Assembly (NCBI RefSeq): GCF_900188415.1
Contig: NZ_FZNV01000001.1
Span: forward strand, 399,501-463,500
DNA: 64,000 nt
Origin: Maribacter sedimenticola
GTDB lineage: Bacteria > Bacteroidota > Bacteroidia > Flavobacteriales > Flavobacteriaceae
Reading direction: 5' to 3'
Under the pieces are notes generated by a model. The model worked only from the letters and a program-made list of their open reading frames with translations. It was not told the origin of the DNA and ran no database searches. The position numbers and the translations under genes are program-made. Of this stretch, positions 36,584 to 44,886 are shown piece by piece (position 1 is the stretch's first letter; every line of letters begins with the position of its first letter).

Positions 36584-37252
36584 ATGGCGCAATATTCTAG
36601 AATAGAAGTAGCAAGGGTAATGAAGGAAACAGGTATGGTTCCTTTATTTTATCACCCAGATATAGAGTTAGGAAAAAAGATTTTACAAGCATGTTATGAT
36701 GGTGGAGCAAGATTAATGGAATTTACCGCTCGTGGCGATTTTGCTTTCGAAGTATTTTCTGAATTGAATAAATATGCTATAAAGAACCTGCCAGGAATGA
36801 TTATGGGAGTAGGATCAATTACCGATGCAGCAGCGGCTTCTTACTATATGCAAATAGGTGCTAATTTCATAGTTACACCTTCGTTAAGAGAAGATATAGC
36901 AATTGTTTGTAACCGAAGAAAAGTATTATGGTCACCTGGTTGCGGATCATTGACCGAAATAAACAAAGCTGAAGAAATGGGTTGTGAAATTGTAAAACTT
37001 TTCCCCGGTGATTTATACGGACCTGGTTTTGTTAAAGCGATTAAAGGCCCACAACCTTGGACCAGTGTTATGCCAACTGGAGGTGTAAGTACAGATGAAG
37101 CAAACTTAAAAGGTTGGTTCGATGCTGGTGTCACTTGCGTTGGTATGGGCTCAAAACTTATCAGTAAAGAAATTTTAGCTAACAAAGATTACGCTGGCCT
37201 AGAAGCGTTGGTCAAAGAAACTTTGGGTAAAATAAAAAATTTGAGAAAATAA
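36584..37252 (+). CDS. kdgA: KDPG / 4-hydroxy-2-oxoglutarate aldolase
   Basis: A 222-residue class I aldolase of the Eda family. It splits KDPG into pyruvate and glyceraldehyde-3-phosphate, feeding central metabolism. The Schiff-base lysine is K138 in EIVKLFPGDLYG; the phosphate-binding MPTGGVS segment and FIVTPSLRED are present. It is the last gene of the importer-SDR-kdgK operon, separated from kdgK by a 154-base structured spacer, and the last gene before the second tRNA-Leu. Confidence 0.94.
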   Translation: MAQYSRIEVARVMKETGMVPLFYHPDIELGKKILQACYDGGARLMEFTARGDFAFEVFSELNKYAIKNLPGMIMGVGSITDAAAASYYMQIGANFIVTPSLREDIAIVCNRRKVLWSPGCGSLTEINKAEEMGCEIVKLFPGDLYGPGFVKAIKGPQPWTSVMPTGGVSTDEANLKGWFDAGVTCVGMGSKLISKEILANKDYAGLEALVKETLGKIKNLRK

Positions 37253-37328
37253 GAACATGTAAAACAATAAAGCAAGTAGTTTGATTTTATAGAATTATTT
37301 TAAAATACCGCTACTTTATGGTATTCAG

Positions 37329-37408
37329 ACACGAGTGGCGGAACTGGTAGACGCGCTGGATTCAAAATCCAGTTCTTCGGAGTGTGGGTTCGATTCCCAC
37401 CTCGAGTA
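37329..37408 (+). tRNA. tRNA-Leu (anticodon CAA), copy 2 with altered acceptor stem
   Basis: Identical to copy 1 from the fourth base to the 3' end. The first three bases are ACA instead of GCT, which restores A1:U72 but places an A3-A70 mismatch inside the acceptor stem. Anticodon, D-, T- and variable arms are unchanged and CCA is not encoded. It has its own terminator at 37415. Whether this copy is functional is uncertain. Confidence 0.88.
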
Positions 37409-37410
37409 CA
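37332..37410 (+). repeat. 79-bp direct repeat, right copy
   Basis: Exact match to 11280-11358. Together they frame about 26 kb that contains every alginate gene of the window and nothing else. Confidence 0.9.
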
Positions 37411-37414
37411 GATT

Positions 37415-37456
37415 AAAACCTCAACTATCTATTTCTTAGATTTTTGAGGTTTTTTT
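37415..37456 (+). terminator. intrinsic terminator after tRNA-Leu copy 2
   Basis: AAAACCTCAA (37415-37424) pairs with TTGAGGTTTT (37444-37453), followed by more T's. Its sequence differs from the terminator after copy 1. Confidence 0.85.
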
Positions 37457-37653
37457 AATAATACCTATAGGAATAAATGAGGGTATAGCTTTCTGCAACG
37501 TCATTAACCATCTTGTAGGTCAATTTTTCTAATTTTTATAGTGTATACTGCACTTTTTTTTCCCTAATCATTCCATAACTGAGCATCAAATAATGATTGT
37601 ATTGGTTTTGTAAAGTGAATATCCTAATTATACTTTTAGCCCCTTATGTGTTT

Positions 37654-38751
37654 TTAATTTTCAAGTTTCAATTTCAAATATTTTATTCTTTCTCTATTGT
37701 AAGTATATGTAATATGAACAAAGCCATTTTTATCTTGTATGATTGCCGGGTAGCTAAATTCACCTTCTTTTTCATTTTCTAATTGTAAAACATCTTTCCA
37801 ATGCACTCCATCGGTACTGTAGGCTAAATTCAATTTTTGTCTACCGTCAGACCAATCTTTTCCACTTAAAGTGGGGTTGTAGACTAAAAGGAAATTACCA
37901 TTATTTAGGGTTATAGCGTCTATACCACTATTAGGATTTTTGACTTCACTAGCAATTGCCCTAGACCAACTTTTGCCAAAATCAGAACTAATACTTTCCA
38001 TAATAACGTTTTTATTGCTTCTTAATAAAACCTTCAAAATATTATTTGGTAGTTGTATTACAGAAGGTTGAATTAATTTCACATCAGAATCAGACGGTAT
38101 TTCTGAACGTTTCCACGTGTAGCCATCATCTTTAGATATTTCTATATGGGCTTTCCAAACTTCTCCATTGTCAGTTTCCATACTAGATGGCGATATAATT
38201 ATTTCATCATTTATTTGAATAGGCTTGTTTTTGATTGGTCCTAAAATAGAATCTGGTAATCTTTGTGCATTAGACCAGTGAATTCCATTATTTGTTGAGG
38301 TTTTATACATTCCCCACCAAGTTGAAGGCGATGGGCCCATTTTGTAATATACGAAAAGTACACCTTTGTTATTTTCAAATAAAACGGGGTTCCATGTTGG
38401 GTAACTGAGGCTGTCATTTTGAAAACCATCTGCTATTTTTACGGGCGTTGACCAGGTGTTATTTCTTAGGTAACTCGTGTAAATACCTACATCAGGATGT
38501 CTCTCGTGTGTACCCGCAAACCATGATGCCATTAATTCGCCATTTTTTAAAGCTACAATTGTGGGGGCATGGCATTGTAAAAATGGAGCTTTCTCAAATA
38601 TAAATTCATCTGTTAATAATTGAATTTGAGGAAGTTTAGGTAGTTCTGAATTTTGCTGAGCGTATACTATTGAGGAGAATAATCCCAATATTAAACAAAA
38701 TATTGAAAAGTATTTCTGTGTTGAATTGGACGTATTTACAGATTTAGTCAA
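37654..38751 (-). CDS. BNR-repeat sialidase-like beta-propeller, exported
   Basis: A 365-residue exported protein with a signal peptide ending IVYAQ and several Asp-box (BNR) motifs: STNNGIHW, SKDDGYTW, SSDFGKSW and STDGVHW. Segments such as HAPTIVALKNGELMASWFAGT and LGPIKNKPIQ place it with the predicted neuraminidase-like family (COG4692 type) rather than with well-characterised sialidases. Members of this propeller group include glycoside hydrolases and lyases on acidic sugars, so the activity cannot be stated. It lies 12 bases downstream of the GH29 stop and is co-transcribed with it. Confidence 0.78.
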   Translation of the reverse strand: MTKSVNTSNSTQKYFSIFCLILGLFSSIVYAQQNSELPKLPQIQLLTDEFIFEKAPFLQCHAPTIVALKNGELMASWFAGTHERHPDVGIYTSYLRNNTWSTPVKIADGFQNDSLSYPTWNPVLFENNKGVLFVYYKMGPSPSTWWGMYKTSTNNGIHWSNAQRLPDSILGPIKNKPIQINDEIIISPSSMETDNGEVWKAHIEISKDDGYTWKRSEIPSDSDVKLIQPSVIQLPNNILKVLLRSNKNVIMESISSDFGKSWSRAIASEVKNPNSGIDAITLNNGNFLLVYNPTLSGKDWSDGRQKLNLAYSTDGVHWKDVLQLENEKEGEFSYPAIIQDKNGFVHITYTYNRERIKYLKLKLEN

Positions 38752-38763
38752 AGTTTTTCGTTT

Positions 38764-40182
38764 TTACTTTTTAAATGAAAATGCTAGCGCAGGTATGGTT
38801 TTTGATCTTAAGCTTTTTGGGAGCGAAACTTGAACCATACCATTTTTTAGCCTCCAATCTAATTTTTCTCCTGTTTCCAATAAGGTGATTTTAGACCCTT
38901 GTTTAGGGATATTTTTACCCCATGAAATTTGATTGGGTAATGCTTCGCCCTCTTTTAAAGGAATAAGTGCGTAATGTGTGTTTTCTTTTGTGGTGAAAAA
39001 GTTTTTGCCATCAGTATAGCTATCAGTTGTTTTCGTACCATAAATAGCATCACCATTTTTAGAAAGCCAAACACCAATCTCTTCTAGTTTTTTTACTGCT
39101 TCTAATGGGAGTAATCCGTCAGATTGCGGGCCTACACCAAGTAGCATATTGCCGCCTTTTGCGACAATTTCGATTAGGGAATGAATAACTTTAGTTGCAG
39201 ACTTATAGTTGTCATTGGGTACATAGCCCCAGGCATTCCCTAAAGTAATACAACTTTCCCATGGGTTGTCTAATTTTGTTTCTGGAATTGATCGCTCAGG
39301 AGTTTGGTAATTTTCATAAGGACCGTGTACGGTTCTGTCCGCAAAAATGATTCCGGGTTGTGCTTTACGGGCCATTTCCGCAATTTTTGGCATATTAATG
39401 TGTTGGTCCCAATCTGGTATTGGAGCGCCCCAGGCACGTACTTCATCGTTAACGGTTTCTCGTGGTCTTACCCACCCGCCATCTAGCCAAAGAATATCAA
39501 TTTGACCATAATCTGTAACCAATTCATTTATTTGATTGTATGCAAAATCTTGAAAACGTTCCCATCGTTCTGGGTACTTTCTAATATCGTAATTTGGGTT
39601 GCGGTCTGGTGTAGCATATTTATCCCACCAGAAATCTTGTGAGTGCCAATCTGGTTTAGAGTAATAGGCGCCAATCATAAAATCTTTTTTCCTGAAAGCA
39701 TCGAACACATGTTTGGCGACATTTGCTTTTGGATGATTTTTAAATGGACCATTGGTGATTTTGTAATCGGTTTGTTGTGTGTCAAACATATTAAACCCGT
39801 CATGATGTTTGGTCGTAAAAACCACATATTTCATCCCTGCACTATCAGCGGCATCTGCCCAACTATCTGGATCAAAATTCACAGGATTAAAAACAGAACT
39901 CAAGTTCCAATACCACTTTTTGTAATCATTATAAGACATGCCTTCCGGTCTTTCCAGCCAAGCTTCTGAACATAATTGCCAGGACTCAATTATTCCCGGA
40001 ACCGCGTAAACGCCCCAATGAATCAGCATACCAAATTTTTGACCTCCCCATTCCTTTAATTTCTGTTGTACCAATGGGTCTGTTGGCGCTTCATAAATTG
40101 TTGATTTGCCATGAATATTGTCCACTTGGGAAAATGAAATCTGAATAAGTAGAAAAAATAGGGGGAAAAAGATACGCTTCAT
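38764..40182 (-). CDS. GH29 alpha-L-fucosidase, exported
   Basis: A 472-residue family 29 glycoside hydrolase. The start at 40182 (MKRIFFPLFFLL) gives a signal peptide ending ISFSQ; the upstream extension to 40224 lacks signal-peptide character. The catalytic (beta/alpha)8 domain has the GMLIHWGVYAVPG start, YVVFTTKHHDGFNMFDT, and the nucleophile D234 in DILWLDGGW. GH29 enzymes remove alpha-L-fucose with retention, and some members act on other 6-deoxy sugars or galactose. It is divergent from the Gfo/Idh operon across a region that holds a LacI-type palindrome, so both may belong to one regulon. Confidence 0.92.
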   Translation of the reverse strand: MKRIFFPLFFLLIQISFSQVDNIHGKSTIYEAPTDPLVQQKLKEWGGQKFGMLIHWGVYAVPGIIESWQLCSEAWLERPEGMSYNDYKKWYWNLSSVFNPVNFDPDSWADAADSAGMKYVVFTTKHHDGFNMFDTQQTDYKITNGPFKNHPKANVAKHVFDAFRKKDFMIGAYYSKPDWHSQDFWWDKYATPDRNPNYDIRKYPERWERFQDFAYNQINELVTDYGQIDILWLDGGWVRPRETVNDEVRAWGAPIPDWDQHINMPKIAEMARKAQPGIIFADRTVHGPYENYQTPERSIPETKLDNPWESCITLGNAWGYVPNDNYKSATKVIHSLIEIVAKGGNMLLGVGPQSDGLLPLEAVKKLEEIGVWLSKNGDAIYGTKTTDSYTDGKNFFTTKENTHYALIPLKEGEALPNQISWGKNIPKQGSKITLLETGEKLDWRLKNGMVQVSLPKSLRSKTIPALAFSFKK

Positions 40183-40632
40183 TGAATTATTTGTTTGGAA
40201 TGTTAATCTGTAAAGATAGCTCATCGGCCAAAAACAAAGAAGCCTTCATTAATATTGACCGGTAAAAATGGAGGGCATTTAATTTAAGTGTCGGGTTATT
40301 AGCAGCATAGCTTGATCACTATGATTGTAAAAATATATTGCATATTAATTAGCAGACCAATAACATTTAACAGCATTCATTGCATAAAATATTATAATCA
40401 ATGTAAATAATAATTATATTCGTAACCGTTAACGTTAACGTAAATGGTAAATCATATTATTATAGGGTACAAAATATGAATATATTAATAATATGATAAT
40501 TGTGTGTATTTAGATATTATTGCCTAAGTACAATTGCACACCTGTTATTACCAAGCGAAAAAGTTAATGCTAACCAGTGAATAGATTTCAACCAAAACGT
40601 AATAATCAACAGAACACGTAAACTTTAATATA
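40183..40632. promoter_or_regulatory. divergent intergenic region with LacI-type palindrome
   Basis: A 450-bp AT-rich gap between the GH29 gene (minus) and the oxidoreductase gene (plus). It contains a perfect 14-bp palindrome CGTTAACGTTAACG at 40427-40440. Twelve of these 14 bases recur at 49795-49808 upstream of the susC gene of the same locus. No other gene, tRNA or terminator is visible in the gap. Confidence 0.7.
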
Positions 40633-41991
40633 ATGGAAAACAAAAGAAGGAATTTTATAAAAAAAACAGCCCTTGCATCCAGTGGTGTTTTTTTAGGTGC
40701 CAATGCAATGAGTGCTAGTAGTTATAGAAAGATTATTGGATCAAATGATAGGGTTAGAATAGGTATTGTTGGATTCTCAAATAGGGCTAAAAATGCCTTG
40801 ATACCTGCTTTTAATGGCCATAGTAAAGCACAAAATTTTGAAATCGTTGGGGTGTCCGATATTTGGAACAGACGTAGGGACGAAGGAGTGGCCTATATCA
40901 ATGAAATTACGGGTAATAAAATAAAGCAATGGCGCAATAATGAGGAAATGTATGCGGAGAATAAAATTGATGCTACCATCATTTCAACGGCAGACTTTCA
41001 ACATGCCTTGCATACGGTACAGGCCGCCAATGCCAAAAAAGATGTGTATTGTGAAAAGCCCTTTGCGGAAACCATGGCCGATGCCAGAATTGGTATGAAA
41101 GCGGTAAAGGATTCAGGTATCGTTTTCCAAATAGGAAGTCAGCGAAGAAGTGGGGCCAATTACCACGCGGCCAATGACTTTATAAAGTCAGGAAAATTTG
41201 GCGATATCGTCATGGTAGAAATGACATGGAACGTTAACCAACCAGGCCGTTGGAGGTTGCCAAAACTTACAAGGGAGATACGACAATCTGATACCGATTG
41301 GAAAAGATATCAAATGAATAGACCTGAAGCGGCTTGGGACCCGAGAAAATATTTGGAGTATAGATTATTTTGGCCGTATTCATCCGGTATACCCGGTCAA
41401 TGGATGTCGCATCAAATAGATACCGTACATTGGTTTTCTGGTTTAGACCACCCTAGAAGTGTTGCGGCTAATGGTGGTATCTACCTTTGGAAAGATGGTC
41501 GTAAAAATTTTGATACCATGTCCGCGGTTTTTGATTATGGACCTACAGATGATCTAGAATCCGGTTTTCAAGTTACTTATTCCTCAAGGTTTACAAATTC
41601 TGCAGGGGGTACAAAGGAAATCTACTATTCTAACGCAGGAGAATTGAACCTAGATACCAATAAGGTCAGCGACAATGGAGGTTTGGAAGAAAAATATGCC
41701 AGTGCCATGAATATGGAGCCAAATAAACTAGAAGGTTTTAACCTCAGTGACAATGCCCCAAAGGTGGTAACCTCTGCAAATACCGGGGCGGACAACATGA
41801 CCTCTATGCACATGTTAAATTGGATGGAATGTGTGAGAAGTCGTAAAGCTACCAACGGGCCAATTGAGGCAGGTTATAATCATTCCATTGCCAATATCAT
41901 GACCACGGCAGCTTTAAGGACTGGATTAAAGGCAACATTTGACGAGAAAACCCAAAATGTATTGGCCGGCGGAGAAATATTTCAATACTAA
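40633..41991 (+). CDS. Tat-exported Gfo/Idh/MocA family oxidoreductase
   Basis: A 452-residue NAD(P)-dependent oxidoreductase. The N-terminus has a twin-arginine leader (RRNFIKK, then ALASSGVFLGANAMSA). The Rossmann motif is IGIVGFSNRAK and the family signature is VYCEKPFAETMADA, near residue 140, with the usual catalytic region further on. In other Bacteroidota, Gfo/Idh enzymes beside DUF1080 proteins oxidise glycosides to 3-keto derivatives. Here it is first of a three-gene run with DUF6807 and DUF1080 proteins (12 and 5 bases apart), which points to the same chemistry. Substrate unknown. Confidence 0.88.
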   Translation: MENKRRNFIKKTALASSGVFLGANAMSASSYRKIIGSNDRVRIGIVGFSNRAKNALIPAFNGHSKAQNFEIVGVSDIWNRRRDEGVAYINEITGNKIKQWRNNEEMYAENKIDATIISTADFQHALHTVQAANAKKDVYCEKPFAETMADARIGMKAVKDSGIVFQIGSQRRSGANYHAANDFIKSGKFGDIVMVEMTWNVNQPGRWRLPKLTREIRQSDTDWKRYQMNRPEAAWDPRKYLEYRLFWPYSSGIPGQWMSHQIDTVHWFSGLDHPRSVAANGGIYLWKDGRKNFDTMSAVFDYGPTDDLESGFQVTYSSRFTNSAGGTKEIYYSNAGELNLDTNKVSDNGGLEEKYASAMNMEPNKLEGFNLSDNAPKVVTSANTGADNMTSMHMLNWMECVRSRKATNGPIEAGYNHSIANIMTTAALRTGLKATFDEKTQNVLAGGEIFQY

Positions 41992-42003
41992 AAATTACCC
42001 TAT

Positions 42004-43080
42004 ATGCATAGAATAAAATATGGTGTTCTTTTATTCACCCTTGTTGTATTGTCCTCTTGCAAGGAGCAACAAAATAAAGGAACTTCTGAAAATATTAGCG
42101 ACAAAGAAAATGTGCAAGACCCAGTAGTGACTTTTGAACACGACAAGGCGGCCAAAAAAGTAAAGGTAAGTTTAGACGGTACTCTTTTTACAAACTATAT
42201 CTATGACGGTAAAACCCCTAAGCCCATTTTATATCCTGTATTGACCCTAAGCGGAAAAACGTTGACCAGAGGTTTTCCTTTTGAACCAAGACCTGGTGAG
42301 CGTATAGACCATCCCCATCATGCGGGTTTATGGTTTAATTATGGAGATGTAAACGGTTTGGATTTTTGGAACAACTCCTATGCCATTCCAGATGCTGAAA
42401 AAGATAAATATGGCAGCATTGTCCATGATGAATTTTTGGAGATGGATGAAGACAAAGGGGTCCTCAAGGTCAAGGCCTTTTGGCAAACTTCTACCAATGA
42501 AAATCTTTTGGAGGAAACCACCCAATTGACCTTTGCTCAAGTTGGTAATACAAGAATAATTGATCGTAACACCACTTTAAAGGCTTTAAAGGATGTTGCT
42601 TTCAATGACAACAAGGAAGGAATGATAGGTATTAGGGTGGCTAGGGAAATGGAAATGCCAACGGATAAACCTGCTGAGTTTACAGATGCTGATGGCAATA
42701 TAACCAAGGTTAAGGTTTTAAATAATGAAGGGGTAGAAGGCAATTACATATCAAGTTCAGGTCTAACGGGTAATAAGGTTTGGGGTACCCGAAACGAGTG
42801 GGTGAAATTGGAAAGTAAACTAGAAAATGAACAGGTTTCCATAACCATAATAGATCATGAAGATAATGTAGGGTTTCCTACGTATTGGCATGCCCGCGAT
42901 TACGGGTTGTTTGCTGCAAATCCGTTAGGTCAAGCCGTTTTTTCAGATGGTAAGGAATCCTTGAACTTTAAATTGAAAGAAGGGGAAAGTACTACTTTTA
43001 AGTACCGTATCCTTATACATAATGGATCAGCGTTAACGCCGGAACAAATAACCAAATCGTTTACGGATTTTAATCAATAA
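42004..43080 (+). CDS. DUF6807 (PmoA-like) family lipoprotein
   Basis: A 358-residue predicted lipoprotein (lipobox VVLSSC, Cys19). The body matches the family annotated DUF6807 or PmoA-like, with the hallmark HPHHAGLWFNYGDVNGLDFWN, the INRNTTL-type strand IIDRNTTLKAL and the C-terminal YWHARDYGLFAANPLGQ. Despite its name it is not a methane monooxygenase subunit. These proteins are common beside Gfo/Idh and DUF1080 genes in glycan loci, and their biochemical role is poorly known. It sits between those two genes. Confidence 0.85.
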   Translation: MHRIKYGVLLFTLVVLSSCKEQQNKGTSENISDKENVQDPVVTFEHDKAAKKVKVSLDGTLFTNYIYDGKTPKPILYPVLTLSGKTLTRGFPFEPRPGERIDHPHHAGLWFNYGDVNGLDFWNNSYAIPDAEKDKYGSIVHDEFLEMDEDKGVLKVKAFWQTSTNENLLEETTQLTFAQVGNTRIIDRNTTLKALKDVAFNDNKEGMIGIRVAREMEMPTDKPAEFTDADGNITKVKVLNNEGVEGNYISSSGLTGNKVWGTRNEWVKLESKLENEQVSITIIDHEDNVGFPTYWHARDYGLFAANPLGQAVFSDGKESLNFKLKEGESTTFKYRILIHNGSALTPEQITKSFTDFNQ

Positions 43081-43085
43081 AGGCC

Positions 43086-43691
43086 ATGAAAATTATTGTA
43101 CAAATTTTACTCCTTGTTCTTTTAGTACTTCCTGTGAACGGACAAACAGGGGATGATACTTGGAAACCTATTTTTGATGGCAATGACCTTGAACAATGGC
43201 GCGTTCCAAAAAAGAATATTTGGTGGTCTATAGATAATGAAATCTTATGGGCCAAGAGTGATCCAGATAAAATTGGCTCTATTTTGTGGACAAAAAAATC
43301 ATATACCGATTTTATGGTTCAAATGGATTTTAAATTTGGTGAGGGTGTTGTGGATACCGGTATATATATGAGAGGTGATAACCCTAGAAACGTGCAGGTG
43401 CAAATTGGTATATCTGGATCCTTGAAAAAGGATATGACAGCTTCGCCATACGTGCCTACTTTGGGTTATCCGGCAGAAGCCTCTGGTGTTGATGCCCTGT
43501 TAGACCATAAGGGATGGAATACCATTAAGGCTATGACCATTGGCAATACCTATACCGTTTGGCTAAATGGGGTAGAGGTCATGAACTATGAGCTAGAGAA
43601 TGCCAATTTAAAAGGGCCTATAGGATTGCAACTGCATCCGGGCAACGAAATGACCGTGCAGTTCAGGAATATTATGGTAAATGAACTTTAA
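43086..43691 (+). CDS. DUF1080 protein, 3-keto-disaccharide hydrolase family, exported
   Basis: A 201-residue exported protein (signal peptide ending PVNGQ) consisting of one concanavalin-like DUF1080 domain. Typical segments are WKPIFDGNDLEQWR, GSILWTKKSYTDFMVQMDFKF, GIYMRGD and GPIGLQLHPGNEMTVQFRNI. The domain is named 3-keto-disaccharide hydrolase after enzymes that cleave 3-keto-glycosides. Following a Gfo/Idh oxidoreductase, it would split the oxidised glycoside in the periplasm. Last gene of the short operon. Confidence 0.88.
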   Translation: MKIIVQILLLVLLVLPVNGQTGDDTWKPIFDGNDLEQWRVPKKNIWWSIDNEILWAKSDPDKIGSILWTKKSYTDFMVQMDFKFGEGVVDTGIYMRGDNPRNVQVQIGISGSLKKDMTASPYVPTLGYPAEASGVDALLDHKGWNTIKAMTIGNTYTVWLNGVEVMNYELENANLKGPIGLQLHPGNEMTVQFRNIMVNEL

Positions 43692-43769
43692 CCCATACAA
43701 TTCGTGGAATAAATTTTCACGAAACCATATTGGGTAGTACCTTATCGCAGATAATTTAAAGGTTGAACT

Positions 43770-44807
43770 TTGAGTATAGGTATTAAGCAGATAGCGGAAT
43801 TGGCCAATGTTTCCATTGGCACGGTTGACCGTGTGCTGCATAAACGGGGTGGGGTATCCAAAGAAACAGAACTTAGGATACTAAAGATTATTGAGGAAAA
43901 CGGCTATCAGAAAAATACAGTAGCAAGTAGGTTAAAGCTCGCTTCTGTAAACAAGATAAAATTTGCCATATTATTACCAGAATCAACATCGACCTCAAAT
44001 TATTGGGAATTGCCAAAATTGGGCATTGCAAATGCCTTGGATGAACTAAAGGAATTTGGCGTGCGTGGCGATCATTATCAATTTGCAGGTTCATCATCAT
44101 CTTCATTTAGAAAAGGATGTAGTCAAATTGTGATAAAGAACTATGATGCGGTCATAACGGTACCTTTTTTTGAAAAAGAGTGCAACATGTTTTTGGAAGC
44201 CTCTAAAAAAAGAAAATTGAAAGTCGTTTTTTTAGATACCGAAATACCATTAAAATATCCTTCTAATTTCATAAGACAAAATTCACATAAGGCAGGTATG
44301 GTAGCCGGCAGATTGCTACATGGGCTGGTAGGGGATAAAGGAAAATATTTCATTGTAAATACGTATAACGATGTGGGTATACAGGTTAACAATAAACAAC
44401 GTGAGGACGGTTTTAGGTCCTTTTTTAAATCGTTGAAAAAGGATGTTATGATCAAGACCGTAAACCATCCTTTAAACGAAGCATTGGAAATTACGGAAGA
44501 AATGCTTTCTTGGTTTAAAGGAGATAGCCCAAAAGGAATTTTCGTTACCAATTCAAGGGCACATTTAATTCCTGAAATTTTATCGGAGTATAGGGTTAGC
44601 AATACCTCATTATTGGGTTTTGATCTAAACGATAAAAATTTGAAGTACCTAAAAAATGGAAAAATTGATTTTTTGATCAATCAACAGCCTAAATACCAAG
44701 GTTATGCGGCCATAAAGAATTTATTCAATTCCTTGACCAAGCAGGATAATGCAGACCTTGATCTTGATATTCCCGTAGAGATATTTGTAAGGGAGCATTT
44801 TATGTAA
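43770..44807 (+). CDS. LacI-family transcriptional regulator (TTG start)
   Basis: A 345-residue regulator with a LacI helix-turn-helix (IKQIAELANVSIGTVDRVLHKRG) and a periplasmic-binding-protein-like sensor domain. Translation must start at the TTG at 43770: an in-frame TGA lies 6 bases upstream and the HTH begins at once, so no ATG is possible. It lies between the oxidoreductase operon and the SusCD pair, and probably binds the related CGTTAACGT sites at 40427 and 49795. The sensor domain presumably recognises a sugar from the target glycan. Confidence 0.9.
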   Translation: MSIGIKQIAELANVSIGTVDRVLHKRGGVSKETELRILKIIEENGYQKNTVASRLKLASVNKIKFAILLPESTSTSNYWELPKLGIANALDELKEFGVRGDHYQFAGSSSSSFRKGCSQIVIKNYDAVITVPFFEKECNMFLEASKKRKLKVVFLDTEIPLKYPSNFIRQNSHKAGMVAGRLLHGLVGDKGKYFIVNTYNDVGIQVNNKQREDGFRSFFKSLKKDVMIKTVNHPLNEALEITEEMLSWFKGDSPKGIFVTNSRAHLIPEILSEYRVSNTSLLGFDLNDKNLKYLKNGKIDFLINQQPKYQGYAAIKNLFNSLTKQDNADLDLDIPVEIFVREHFM

Positions 44808-44816
44808 TAGTTCCTC

Positions 44817-44858
44817 ATAAAAAAATCCTCCTAAAACCAATTTGGTTAAAGGAGGATT
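44817..44858 (-). terminator. terminator of the second SusC/SusD operon
   Basis: AATCCTCCT (44824-44832) pairs with AGGAGGATT (44850-44858), with an inner AACCA/TGGTT stem. Read on the minus strand it ends in a run of seven T's. It separates the convergent LacI and SusD genes. Confidence 0.85.
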
Positions 44859-44886
44859 AAACTAAAACTAACTCAAACTAACAATA

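Noticed and set aside
11357..37328. Prophage or conjugative element between the tRNA-Leu genes
   Set aside because: No integrase, relaxase, capsid or mobilisation gene is present; every gene fits alginate metabolism or transport.
42004..43080. Methane monooxygenase subunit, as the PmoA-like label suggests
   Set aside because: The protein is a lipoprotein of the DUF6807 family in a sugar operon, without membrane helices or copper ligands of PmoA.
44833..44849. ACCA-N3-TGGT core resembling the AusR operator centre
   Set aside because: It lies inside the terminator stem between convergent genes, far from any promoter, and lacks the outer half-sites and 13-bp register.
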